Positions 15,752 to 22,132 of a DNA stretch of 22,132 bases are shown piece after piece. The notes under the pieces are model-generated. The model was not told the DNA's origin. It saw only the letters and a program-made list of their open reading frames with translations, and did not search any database. The position numbers were made by a program, and so were the translations under genes. The stretch comes from Bacillota bacterium (GTDB lineage Bacteria; Bacillota; Clostridia; Christensenellales; Aristaeellaceae). The stretch lies in the NCBI GenBank assembly GCA_023411395.1, contig JAEYOV010000027.1:1-22132 (forward strand), in the 5' to 3' direction. Within the stretch, counting starts at the first letter, position 1; the number at the start of each line of letters is the position of its first letter.

Positions 15752-16679
15752 AAGGAAGAAGCATCCGCACCTGCGCTTTCGGCTTACGCGCCGCAGGCTC
15801 CGCGAGTGGGGCTACGGGTACATGTTCATACTGCCCTGGATATTGGGCATGAGCCTGTTTTTCCTTATGGCCATGGTGCAAAGCTTTCAATATGCATTAA
15901 GCGATATCCGCCTGACCCAGGGCTTGAGCCTTACCCCTGTTGGGCTCATGAACTTTGCCAATGTGTTCGTGTTGGATAACACCTTCCTGCTGGCCATCAT
16001 CGGCTTTGTGGTGTCCATCCTGTTGCAGGTGCCGGTGATCGTATCCTTTTCACTGATCATGGCGCTGCTTTTAAACAGCCGCATCCGGGCAAGGGGCCTG
16101 TTCCGCATTCTGTTTTTCCTCCCTGTGATCATCGCCACGGGCCCGGTCATGGCGGAACTGACCCGGCAGGGCGTTGCCTCCGTGCCCATGGTAAACCTGA
16201 ATTCCGTGCTTGGCGCTATCAGCCAGGTGCTGCCCTACTGGCTGTACGACCCCATCAGCGAGCTTTTTTCTTCCCTGATCTTCATTCTTTGGAACAGCGG
16301 CGTGCAGATACTGATCTTCATCGCCGGGCTGCAAAAGGTGGCAAGGTCCATGTATGAAGCGGCCCGCATCGACGGTGCCTCCGGCTGGGAAGCTTTCTGG
16401 AAGATCACGCTGCCCACGGTAAAGCCGCTCATTCTGCTCAATGCTATCTATACCATCGTGGCCATGGCTACCGGCGGGCAAAACGAGATCATAACCCTGA
16501 TCTATAACAACATGTTCAATTCCGCCGTGGGCAGGGGCTACGGCTTTGCCGCGGCCATGGCCTGGGTATACGCCGGTGTCGTGGCGCTGCTTCTTGGTGC
16601 GAGCTATATGCTGCTTAAGGAAAAGAGCGACAAACATGTGGTGTACGAGCAAAAGCGCATTCGGGGAGGGGGGAAATAA
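15741..16679 (+). CDS. Sugar ABC transporter permease (MalF/UgpA/AraP-like), second pair
   Basis: A 312-residue permease with a basic cytoplasmic N-terminus (MAGRRKKHPHLRFRLTRRRL), about six hydrophobic helices and the EAA loop EAARIDG (E206-G212) followed by FWKITLPTVKP. Length and layout match AraP of B. subtilis AraNPQ, which takes up arabino-oligosaccharides, but most CUT1 permeases look alike. The GTG start lies inside the end of the DUF5696 gene (11-base overlap). Only 2 bases separate it from the partner permease, so the two are coupled. It presumably works with the binding protein encoded at 17730. Confidence 0.92.
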   Translation: MAGRRKKHPHLRFRLTRRRLREWGYGYMFILPWILGMSLFFLMAMVQSFQYALSDIRLTQGLSLTPVGLMNFANVFVLDNTFLLAIIGFVVSILLQVPVIVSFSLIMALLLNSRIRARGLFRILFFLPVIIATGPVMAELTRQGVASVPMVNLNSVLGAISQVLPYWLYDPISELFSSLIFILWNSGVQILIFIAGLQKVARSMYEAARIDGASGWEAFWKITLPTVKPLILLNAIYTIVAMATGGQNEIITLIYNNMFNSAVGRGYGFAAAMAWVYAGVVALLLGASYMLLKEKSDKHVVYEQKRIRGGGK

Positions 16680-16681
16680 CC

Positions 16682-17668
16682 GTGCTGCAAAAAGCGTTCC
16701 ATTGGAAAAGGCATCCTACAGCGAAGGGCGCCCGGATGGAGCATTACAAAAAGCTGATGCTGGGCAGCAACGAGCGGCGCGGTTTTTTGATGGGCGTGGT
16801 GGTGTACACGCTGCTCATCAGCATTGCCTTCATCTTTCTGTATCCCGTGCTGTACATGCTCTCCACCAGCCTGATGCCCAAAGAAGATTTGCTGGACGCC
16901 TCCGCCAAGTGGATCCCCTCCGTCCTGTACGCCAAAAACTATTCGGATGCAATCCTCACCATGGACTACTGGAATTCGCTTTTCAAGAACCTGCTCATTG
17001 CCGCGCTGCCCACGCTGTGCCAGGTGTTTATCTGTTCCCTGGTAGGGTATGGCTTTGCCAGGTACAATTTCCCCCTGAAAAAGCTGTGGATGGGGCTGCT
17101 TTTGTTAAGCTTTCTCTTGCCGCCCCAGGTGACCATGATGCCCACCTATGTGCTGTTCGACCGCCTGAAGCTGACCGGCACTTTGACGGCCTTTATCCTT
17201 CCAGCGGCGTTGGGGCAGGGGTTCAAAAGTGCGCTGTTCGTGCTCATCTTTTACAACTTCCACCGCCAGGTGCCTTCCTCATTGACCGAGGCGGCGGAAA
17301 TCGACGGCGTAGGGCCTTTCGGAGCGTATTTCCGCATCGCCGTGCCGCTTTCGTTCGCGGCGGTGATCGTGGTGGCGCTGTTTTCCTTCGTGTGGTACTG
17401 GAACGAAACATATCTCACCAATCTGTATCTGGGTTACGCCAACACCAGGCTGGGCGGCAACCTGACCACGCTGATGCTGGAGCTGCAGCGGTTTCAAAAC
17501 AGCTATGAGGCAGTGTATTCCGCTTGGCAGGCATCCCCCAACCGCCTCAACGACGCCATCCGCATGGCGGGCACCATGCTGGCCATCGCGCCGCTTTTGA
17601 TCCTGTATTTTGTCTTGCAAAAACAATTCGTGGAAAGCGTGGACAAGAGCGGCATCACCGGCGAGTAA
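16682..17668 (+). CDS. Sugar ABC transporter permease (MalG/AraQ-like), second pair
   Basis: A 328-residue permease, slightly longer at the N-terminus than usual (about 280). It has about six hydrophobic helices and the EAA loop EAAEIDG (E203-G209) followed by YFRIAVPLSFA. The GTG at 16682 follows a GGGAGGGGGG run; an internal ATG at 16736 would shorten the protein to family size but lacks an equally good site. It pairs with the preceding permease, and the gene for the likely binding protein follows after 61 bases. Confidence 0.9.
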   Translation: MLQKAFHWKRHPTAKGARMEHYKKLMLGSNERRGFLMGVVVYTLLISIAFIFLYPVLYMLSTSLMPKEDLLDASAKWIPSVLYAKNYSDAILTMDYWNSLFKNLLIAALPTLCQVFICSLVGYGFARYNFPLKKLWMGLLLLSFLLPPQVTMMPTYVLFDRLKLTGTLTAFILPAALGQGFKSALFVLIFYNFHRQVPSSLTEAAEIDGVGPFGAYFRIAVPLSFAAVIVVALFSFVWYWNETYLTNLYLGYANTRLGGNLTTLMLELQRFQNSYEAVYSAWQASPNRLNDAIRMAGTMLAIAPLLILYFVLQKQFVESVDKSGITGE

Positions 17669-17729
17669 TAGCCTTGGTTGAAATCATAGCCTGCGGGCTT
17701 TTGATGAGATGAAAGAAGGAGGTATCCCC

Positions 17730-19145
17730 ATGAGGAAACTGTCTCTGGTTTTGGCGCTGGTACTGGCAGCCCTGCTGGTTCTGCCTGTGTCCATGGCAAC
17801 GGCGGAAAACGTGCCGGCCATGAACACCACCGACGAAATCAAACTGACCTACGCGGTGTGGGACGACTACGAGATGACTCAGTTCCTGGCCGGCAAGTTC
17901 CATGAAAAGTATCCCAACATCACCATCGAGGTGCTTCCCCTGGGCGGCACGGACGTGTACATGTCCAACCTGGCCAACCTGGCGGCCGCCGGCCAGTTCC
18001 CGGACATGTTCCAGCACCTGAACCTGGATACCTGCATTTTGAACGGATGGCTGGGCGACATCACCCCCTACTGGGAGAACGACCCGGAGACGGCGGAATA
18101 TTTTGCTTCACTGTCCCCGGCCGGCTACATCGACGGCAAGCGCACCTACATGATGGCTTCCGAGTATCTGCCCATCACCATCTACCTGGACCAGACGGTG
18201 TTTGAGAAGCTGAACGTGCCCATGCCCAGCCCAGATTGGACCTGGGAAGAGATGATCGAGCTGATGGAGACGCTCACCAGCCCCGAGCAGGGCCTTTGGG
18301 CGTACAACTCCTTCCTGGGCATCATCACCATGGGTCCCATTGCTTTGACCAACGGTGCCTTGGCGGAATTCGGCTGGGACGGGGAAGGTTACCACTTTGA
18401 AAGCGGCTGGGCGGAATGCGTTGCCGCCGAAGCGGAATATCAGCGCCTGGGCTACAGGGCTATTCAGAGCAGCGAAGCCTGGGCAGCCGTAGCCGGCTCC
18501 AACGACGTATGGCCCGGCAATTCCGGCTTTGTGGCCATGCAGCACGATGCCTGGTGGACCATGAACAACATTTATGTCCAGTCCGACACCATCGCCCGGG
18601 GCATCAAAATGGTTCCCTACGCACCCCCCGCCAGCGAGACGGTGGAAGCATCCAACGCCGCGGCGTTTGTGGACTTCGGCTCCGTCTCCTCCTCCACCAA
18701 GTATCCCAGGGAAGCCTATGAAGCCCTGAAATTCATGAGCTGGGGCAAGGAAGGCTGGCTGGCCCGCTGCGAAGGGTTCGCCACGCTTGTAAATGAAGCA
18801 GGGGCCAGAATCTACAATATTCCAAACTGCCTGCCCATCACCACCAACGCGGAAGTCTGGGAAGCCTACCGCAAGCTGTATGATGACTCTCCCTACTGGG
18901 ACGGGTTCTTCAAAAATGCCCAGCGTCCCGTATCCCTGGGCGGCCGTGTGATCCCCGGCTTTGACACATTCCTCAATGAGGTGTATTTTAATGGGGATTA
19001 CAACGGCGTCATCGGCATGGAGGCCGCCGTGTTCGCGGGCGTGGCTGATCCTTACGATTACGCCGACAAGCTCAATGAGGCCGGCAGGCGGTATTACGAT
19101 ACCGTCATGGCGGAGTTCTACAAGATTTACGGCAAGGCGGAATAA
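17730..19145 (+). CDS. Extracellular sugar-binding protein of ABC importer (second set)
   Basis: A 471-residue solute-binding protein of the extracellular sugar type (SBP_bac_1-like). The signal peptide (MRKLSLVLALVLAALLVLPV to ATA, cleavage near residue 26) has no lipobox cysteine. The mature start LTYAVWDDYE, the FHEKYPNITIEV segment and FPDMFQ are typical of CUT1 binding proteins. Many Trp and Tyr residues (TWEEM, WWTMNN, YWDGF) fit sugar stacking. The ATG at 17730 lies 7 bases after AAGGAGGT; the frame is open upstream to an ATG at 17709 that overlaps the ribosome site and is unlikely. It plausibly serves the two preceding permeases. By context the ligand is an arabino-oligosaccharide, the role of AraN in B. 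subtilis. Two hairpins follow the stop codon. Confidence 0.92.
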   Translation: MRKLSLVLALVLAALLVLPVSMATAENVPAMNTTDEIKLTYAVWDDYEMTQFLAGKFHEKYPNITIEVLPLGGTDVYMSNLANLAAAGQFPDMFQHLNLDTCILNGWLGDITPYWENDPETAEYFASLSPAGYIDGKRTYMMASEYLPITIYLDQTVFEKLNVPMPSPDWTWEEMIELMETLTSPEQGLWAYNSFLGIITMGPIALTNGALAEFGWDGEGYHFESGWAECVAAEAEYQRLGYRAIQSSEAWAAVAGSNDVWPGNSGFVAMQHDAWWTMNNIYVQSDTIARGIKMVPYAPPASETVEASNAAAFVDFGSVSSSTKYPREAYEALKFMSWGKEGWLARCEGFATLVNEAGARIYNIPNCLPITTNAEVWEAYRKLYDDSPYWDGFFKNAQRPVSLGGRVIPGFDTFLNEVYFNGDYNGVIGMEAAVFAGVADPYDYADKLNEAGRRYYDTVMAEFYKIYGKAE

Positions 19146-19156
19146 TACACTTCGAA

Positions 19157-19175
19157 AAAATGACTTTGTCATTTT
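19157..19175 (+). terminator. AT-rich hairpin after the binding-protein gene
   Basis: AAAATGAC (19157-19164) and GTCATTTT (19168-19175) form a perfect 8-bp stem with a 3-base loop, starting 12 bases after the stop codon. The 3' arm ends in four T's, so it could act as a weak terminator or a 3' end protector. Confidence 0.45.
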
Positions 19176-19189
19176 GGCATCAGCCTGCC

Positions 19190-19216
19190 GCCGGGCGGGA
19201 AGTTTTCCCGCCCGGC
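19190..19216 (+). terminator. Strong GC hairpin without T-run between binding protein and regulator genes
   Basis: GCCGGGCGGGAA (19190-19201) pairs perfectly with 19205-19216 around a 3-base loop. No T-run follows. Its place after a binding-protein gene suggests an mRNA stabiliser or attenuator that lowers expression of the downstream regulator and GH51 genes. The ribosome site of the regulator gene starts about 13 bases later. Confidence 0.6.
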
Positions 19217-19240
19217 TCAAGGAACCACAGGAGGAATCAT

Positions 19241-20167
19241 ATGCTGCACATCCGGAATCTTAGGGAAGGCCTTCCGCTGTACAGGGCGCTCAGTTCGGAA
19301 GTACGCATCTCCATCGTGGAGATGCTCTATGAAAATGGGCCCATGCGCATGTCCTTAATCTCCGATCAGCTCGGCCTTACCAACGGCGCCCTGACGCCCC
19401 ACATCAAGGCGCTGGCGGAATGTGGCCTGATCACCATCGACATGGCGGTAGGGAAGCACGGTGTGCAGAAAATCTGCTGTGTCAATGAGGAGAGCATCCT
19501 CATTGACCCTGTCAGGAACGAGCGCAAACACAACGTATATGAAACGGAGATCAGCGTGGGCCAGTACACGGCCTACGATATTTATCCTACATGCGGCCTT
19601 GCCACGCCGGAGCACATCATCGGGGAGGTGGACGATCCCCGGTATTTTGCTTCCCCGGAGCGGGTGAACAGCGGTATCTTATGGTTTGGCCGCGGCTTTG
19701 TGGAATACATGATTCCTAATTTTTTGAACGTGAATCAGCAATTGCTGGAGATACAGATTTCTTTGGAAATTTCTTCGGAAGCGCCGGGCTGTTCGGAGGA
19801 CTGGCCCAGCGATATCTACTTCCATTTGAATGGAACCGAACTGGGATACTGGACCAGCCCCGGCGATTTCGGGCGGGTGCAGGGCATTTACAATCCCGAC
19901 TGGTGGTTCCGCAACTGGAACCAGCACGGCATGTACAAGCTTTTATCCTTGAATGACAGCGGCACCTTTATCGATGGCGGAAAAATTTCCGGCGTCACGC
20001 TCAAGGATATGAACATCATCCATGGCCCCAGCCTTTCCTTCCGCCTGAGCGTGCCGGAAAAGGCCAAAAACCAGGGCGGGCTGACCATCTTTGGCCGTTC
20101 CTTCGGTAATTACCACCAGGACATTAAGGTGCGCATGCACTACCGGGAAACAAACGGGCGTGAATAA
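19241..20167 (+). CDS. ArsR-type winged-helix regulator with beta-rich C-terminal sensor domain
   Basis: A 308-residue putative transcription factor. Residues about 10-85 form an ArsR-like winged helix (LYRALSSEVRISIVEMLYEN, then LISDQLGLTNGALTPHIKAL and ECGLITID). No metal-binding Cys-x-Cys motif of classic ArsR sensors is seen. The remaining 200 residues are beta-rich, with EIQISLEISSEAPG, SDIYFHLNGTELGYW and TSPGDFG segments that look like a jelly-roll or ligand-binding fold. Proteins of this kind occur, to my memory, beside arabinofuranosidase genes in Paenibacillus and relatives and are uncharacterised. The ATG at 19241 follows AGGAGG closely; the upstream in-frame TTG at 19160 runs through both hairpins and is rejected. 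Its place before two GH51 genes suggests that it senses an arabinose-containing ligand and controls this locus (inference). Confidence 0.82.
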   Translation: MLHIRNLREGLPLYRALSSEVRISIVEMLYENGPMRMSLISDQLGLTNGALTPHIKALAECGLITIDMAVGKHGVQKICCVNEESILIDPVRNERKHNVYETEISVGQYTAYDIYPTCGLATPEHIIGEVDDPRYFASPERVNSGILWFGRGFVEYMIPNFLNVNQQLLEIQISLEISSEAPGCSEDWPSDIYFHLNGTELGYWTSPGDFGRVQGIYNPDWWFRNWNQHGMYKLLSLNDSGTFIDGGKISGVTLKDMNIIHGPSLSFRLSVPEKAKNQGGLTIFGRSFGNYHQDIKVRMHYRETNGRE

Positions 20168-20273
20168 TGTATTTTTTCCTATGATTCGGTTTCCCCGGAA
20201 GGGTTTTTCGAATAATTCCCGAAACTTTTAGCCTCGTGCATACCCTGCAGGGGCTTGGATATGGAGGAAGCAT

Positions 20274-21773
20274 ATGCGTATTATCGTTCAGCCTGCCGCC
20301 GTTGGCGAAAAGATTTCCAAGGACATCTACGGCCATTTTTCGGAGCATCTGGGCCGCTGTATCTATGGGGGCATCTATGTGGGGGAGGATTCCGCCATAC
20401 TCAACTTAAGAGGCATCCGCAAGGATATCGTCGATGCCTTAAAGCATATCAAGGCGCCCAACATCCGCTGGCCCGGCGGCTGCTTTGCCGATGAATACCA
20501 TTGGAGGGACGGCATCGGCCCCAGGGAAAGCCGCAAAAAAATGATCAATACCCATTGGGGCGGTGTGGTGGAAGACAACAGCTTCGGCACCCACGAGTTC
20601 ATGGATTTTTGCCATCAGGTGGGCTGTGAACCCTATATCAACGGCAACCTGGGTTCCGGCAGCGTGCAGGAGATGCAGGAATGGGTGGAATACATGACCT
20701 CGGGAGAGGTATCCCCTATGACGCAGCTGCGTAAGCAAAACGGAAAGGAAGAGCCCTGGAAGCTTTCCTTTTTCGGCGTGGGCAATGAAAACTGGGGCTG
20801 CGGCGGCAACATGCGGGCGGATCACTACGCCGATGAATACCGGCGCTATCAGACGTATGTGCGCAACTACAGCGGCAACAAGATATATAAAATCGCCTGC
20901 GGAGCGGGGACCAGCCGGGAAAATCCCGCATACGACTGGACACAGACCTTGATGGAGCGCGCCGGGAACATGATGGATGGCCTGTCGCTGCATTATTACA
21001 CCATCACCACCGGCGTATGGGCCGACAAGGGCAGCGCTACGGAGTTTGACGAGTCGCTGTATTATCAGACGCTGTACCAGGCTTCCTTTATGGAAACGCT
21101 GCTGAGCGGCCATGGCGCCATCATGGACAGGTACGATCCCAAAGGCCGGGTGGGCCTGATCGTGGACGAGTGGGGGACGTGGCACAACGTGGAGCCGGGC
21201 ACGAATCCGGGCTTTTTGTACCAGCAGAATACCATGCGGGATGCCATGGTGGCGGCCATGAATCTGAATCTGTTCAACAAGTACAGCCGCCGGGTGCGCA
21301 TGGCCAACCTGGCCCAGACGGTGAACGTGCTGCAGTCCCTGATCCTGACCGACGGGGATGATATGCTGCTGACGCCCACCTACCACGTATTTGATTTGTT
21401 CAAGGTTCATCAGGAAAGCCGCCTTGTAAAGAGCCTGGCCGGGAGCGAAACCATACAATCCGCCATAGGGCCCTTTGAGCGCGTCAGCGAATCCGCTTCC
21501 ATAGATGATTCGGGCCGGGTGCATGTGACTGTTGCGAATTTCCACGCATCGCAAAGCCTGCCTGTCAACCTCCGGCTTGATGGAAAGGTCTACCGGCTGG
21601 CGGAAGCACGCATGCTGGCGGGGGATATTCGCAAAAAGAACACCTTTGAGGATAAAAACGCCGTGCAGCCCATCCCTATGAAAAGCGTAACCGTTCAGGC
21701 GGAAGCCCTTGGTACGGAAGCTGCCTTTCATTTGCCTGCCTGTTCCGTAGCGACTTTGACTTTTGAACAATAA
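20274..21773 (+). CDS. abf2: GH51 alpha-L-arabinofuranosidase (Abf2/Xsa type)
   Basis: A 499-residue intracellular retaining glycosidase that removes terminal alpha-L-arabinofuranosyl units from arabino-oligosaccharides. The acid/base E172 lies in GVGNENWGCGG and the nucleophile E299 in LIVDEWGTWH, spaced as in characterised GH51 enzymes. Segments such as RWPGGCFADEYHW, SGNKIYKIACGAG, LHYYTI and TPTYHVFDLFKVHQ match my memory of B. subtilis Abf2 (Xsa) closely. Residues beyond about 390 form the usual C-terminal beta-sandwich. There is no signal peptide, so oligosaccharides must be imported first. The ATG at 20274 lies 6 bases after GGAGG. The 106-base gap upstream has no clear promoter; the next GH51 gene starts 13 bases after the stop. 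Confidence 0.95.
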   Translation: MRIIVQPAAVGEKISKDIYGHFSEHLGRCIYGGIYVGEDSAILNLRGIRKDIVDALKHIKAPNIRWPGGCFADEYHWRDGIGPRESRKKMINTHWGGVVEDNSFGTHEFMDFCHQVGCEPYINGNLGSGSVQEMQEWVEYMTSGEVSPMTQLRKQNGKEEPWKLSFFGVGNENWGCGGNMRADHYADEYRRYQTYVRNYSGNKIYKIACGAGTSRENPAYDWTQTLMERAGNMMDGLSLHYYTITTGVWADKGSATEFDESLYYQTLYQASFMETLLSGHGAIMDRYDPKGRVGLIVDEWGTWHNVEPGTNPGFLYQQNTMRDAMVAAMNLNLFNKYSRRVRMANLAQTVNVLQSLILTDGDDMLLTPTYHVFDLFKVHQESRLVKSLAGSETIQSAIGPFERVSESASIDDSGRVHVTVANFHASQSLPVNLRLDGKVYRLAEARMLAGDIRKKNTFEDKNAVQPIPMKSVTVQAEALGTEAAFHLPACSVATLTFEQ

Positions 21774-21786
21774 AGGAGCAAGAACC

Positions 21787-22132
21787 ATGAAAAAGGCGAC
21801 CATGACCCTGGACCGGGATTATGCCATCGGAACGGTTGATAAAAGGCTGTACGGTAACTTTGTGGAACATCTGGGCCGCTGCGTATATGGGGGCATCTAT
21901 GAACCCGGTCATCCCACGGCGGATGCGCAGGGCTTCCGTCAGGATGTCATGGACTTGGTACGCAAGCTTGACGTGCCCGTGGTGCGATATCCCGGCGGCA
22001 ACTTTGTGTCCGGCTTCAACTGGGAGGATTCCATCGGCCCGGTGGCCGAGCGGCCCAAGCGGCTGGACCTGGCCTGGTATACCACCGAAACCAACGAGGT
22101 GGGCCTGCATGAGTTTTATCATTGGGCCAGGA
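21787..22132 (+). CDS. abfA: GH51 alpha-L-arabinofuranosidase (AbfA type), 5' part, cut by window edge
   Basis: The first 115 codons of a second, different GH51 enzyme. The start MKKATMTLDRDYAIGTVDKR, then FVEHLGRCVYGGIYEPGHP, RYPGGNFVSGFNWED and RPKRLDLAW correspond closely to the N-terminus of Geobacillus AbfA as I remember it. No signal peptide is present, so it should act in the cytoplasm beside the upstream Abf2-type enzyme. AAGGAG (21773-21778) precedes the ATG. Both catalytic glutamates lie beyond the window. The two GH51 genes are only distantly alike, so they are not a recent tandem duplication. Confidence 0.93.
   Translation, partial: MKKATMTLDRDYAIGTVDKRLYGNFVEHLGRCVYGGIYEPGHPTADAQGFRQDVMDLVRKLDVPVVRYPGGNFVSGFNWEDSIGPVAERPKRLDLAWYTTETNEVGLHEFYHWAR

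Noticed and set aside
17688..17702. Small hairpin AGCC/GGCT with four T's between permease and binding-protein genes
   Set aside because: Only 4 bp with a 4-base loop; too weak to call a terminator.
20206..20224. Inverted repeat TTTCG/CGAAA before the Abf2-type GH51 gene as an operator
   Set aside because: Five-base arms with a 9-base gap are expected by chance in this much sequence, and no promoter is placed around it.
20243..20252. Palindrome CCCTGCAGGG upstream of the GH51 gene
   Set aside because: Single short palindrome with no repeat or second copy in the window; no evidence of function.
20168..20273. Separate promoter for the GH51 genes
   Set aside because: A TATGAT occurs at 20180-20185 but no acceptable -35 box lies 16-18 bases upstream.
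20439..21803. Long open frame on the minus strand opposite the GH51 gene
   Set aside because: Shadow of a clear GH51 enzyme with both catalytic glutamates on the plus strand; no recognisable domain in the antisense product.

Overview
The window looks like a piece of a GC-rich (roughly mid-50s % by eye) Firmicutes chromosome, most likely a carbohydrate-degrading member of the Clostridia. This rests on strong AGGAGG-type ribosome binding sites, sigma-A-like promoters, a heterodimeric ABC exporter of the LmrCD/TM287-TM288 kind, and GH51 enzymes that resemble Bacillus/Geobacillus AbfA and B. subtilis Abf2. The genus cannot be read from the sequence. All credible genes are on the + strand. I see no tRNA, rRNA, CRISPR array or insertion sequence.

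Left part (1-5186). The window opens in the tail of a glycine/glutamine-rich protein. A family-2 glycosyltransferase with a TPR-like C-terminal half follows, then two overlapping half-transporter genes that form one heterodimeric ABC exporter. In the exporter the degenerate ATP site (Asp at the catalytic-Glu position of subunit 1, LSVGQ signature of subunit 2) and the consensus site are divided between the subunits. A strong intrinsic terminator at 5152-5186 closes this part.

Right part (5271-22132). A near-consensus promoter with a GTATAC-centred palindrome in its spacer starts a long, tightly packed arabinan-utilisation locus. Its order is: secreted GH43 arabinanase; giant binding protein with two N-terminal beta-sandwich-like regions; two permeases; NHL-propeller/TPR/Yip1-like membrane protein; DUF5696-type glycosidase-like exported protein; a second permease pair; a second binding protein; an ArsR-type winged-helix regulator with a beta-rich C-terminal domain; an Abf2-type GH51 arabinofuranosidase; and the start of an AbfA-type GH51 cut by the window edge.

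Likely logic: the GH43 enzyme cuts arabinan outside the cell, the importers bring in arabino-oligosaccharides, and the two GH51 enzymes release L-arabinose in the cytoplasm. No importer ATPase is encoded here, so a shared MsmX/MalK-type ATPase encoded elsewhere is expected. The least understood part is the core at 6853-15751: a fused binding protein with its permeases, the propeller/Yip1 protein and the DUF5696 protein, joined by gene overlaps. It looks like a membrane-bound sugar capture or processing machine of unknown mechanism. Neither binding protein has a lipobox, so how they are kept at the cell surface is unexplained. The ArsR-type regulator is a candidate one-component sensor for the locus.
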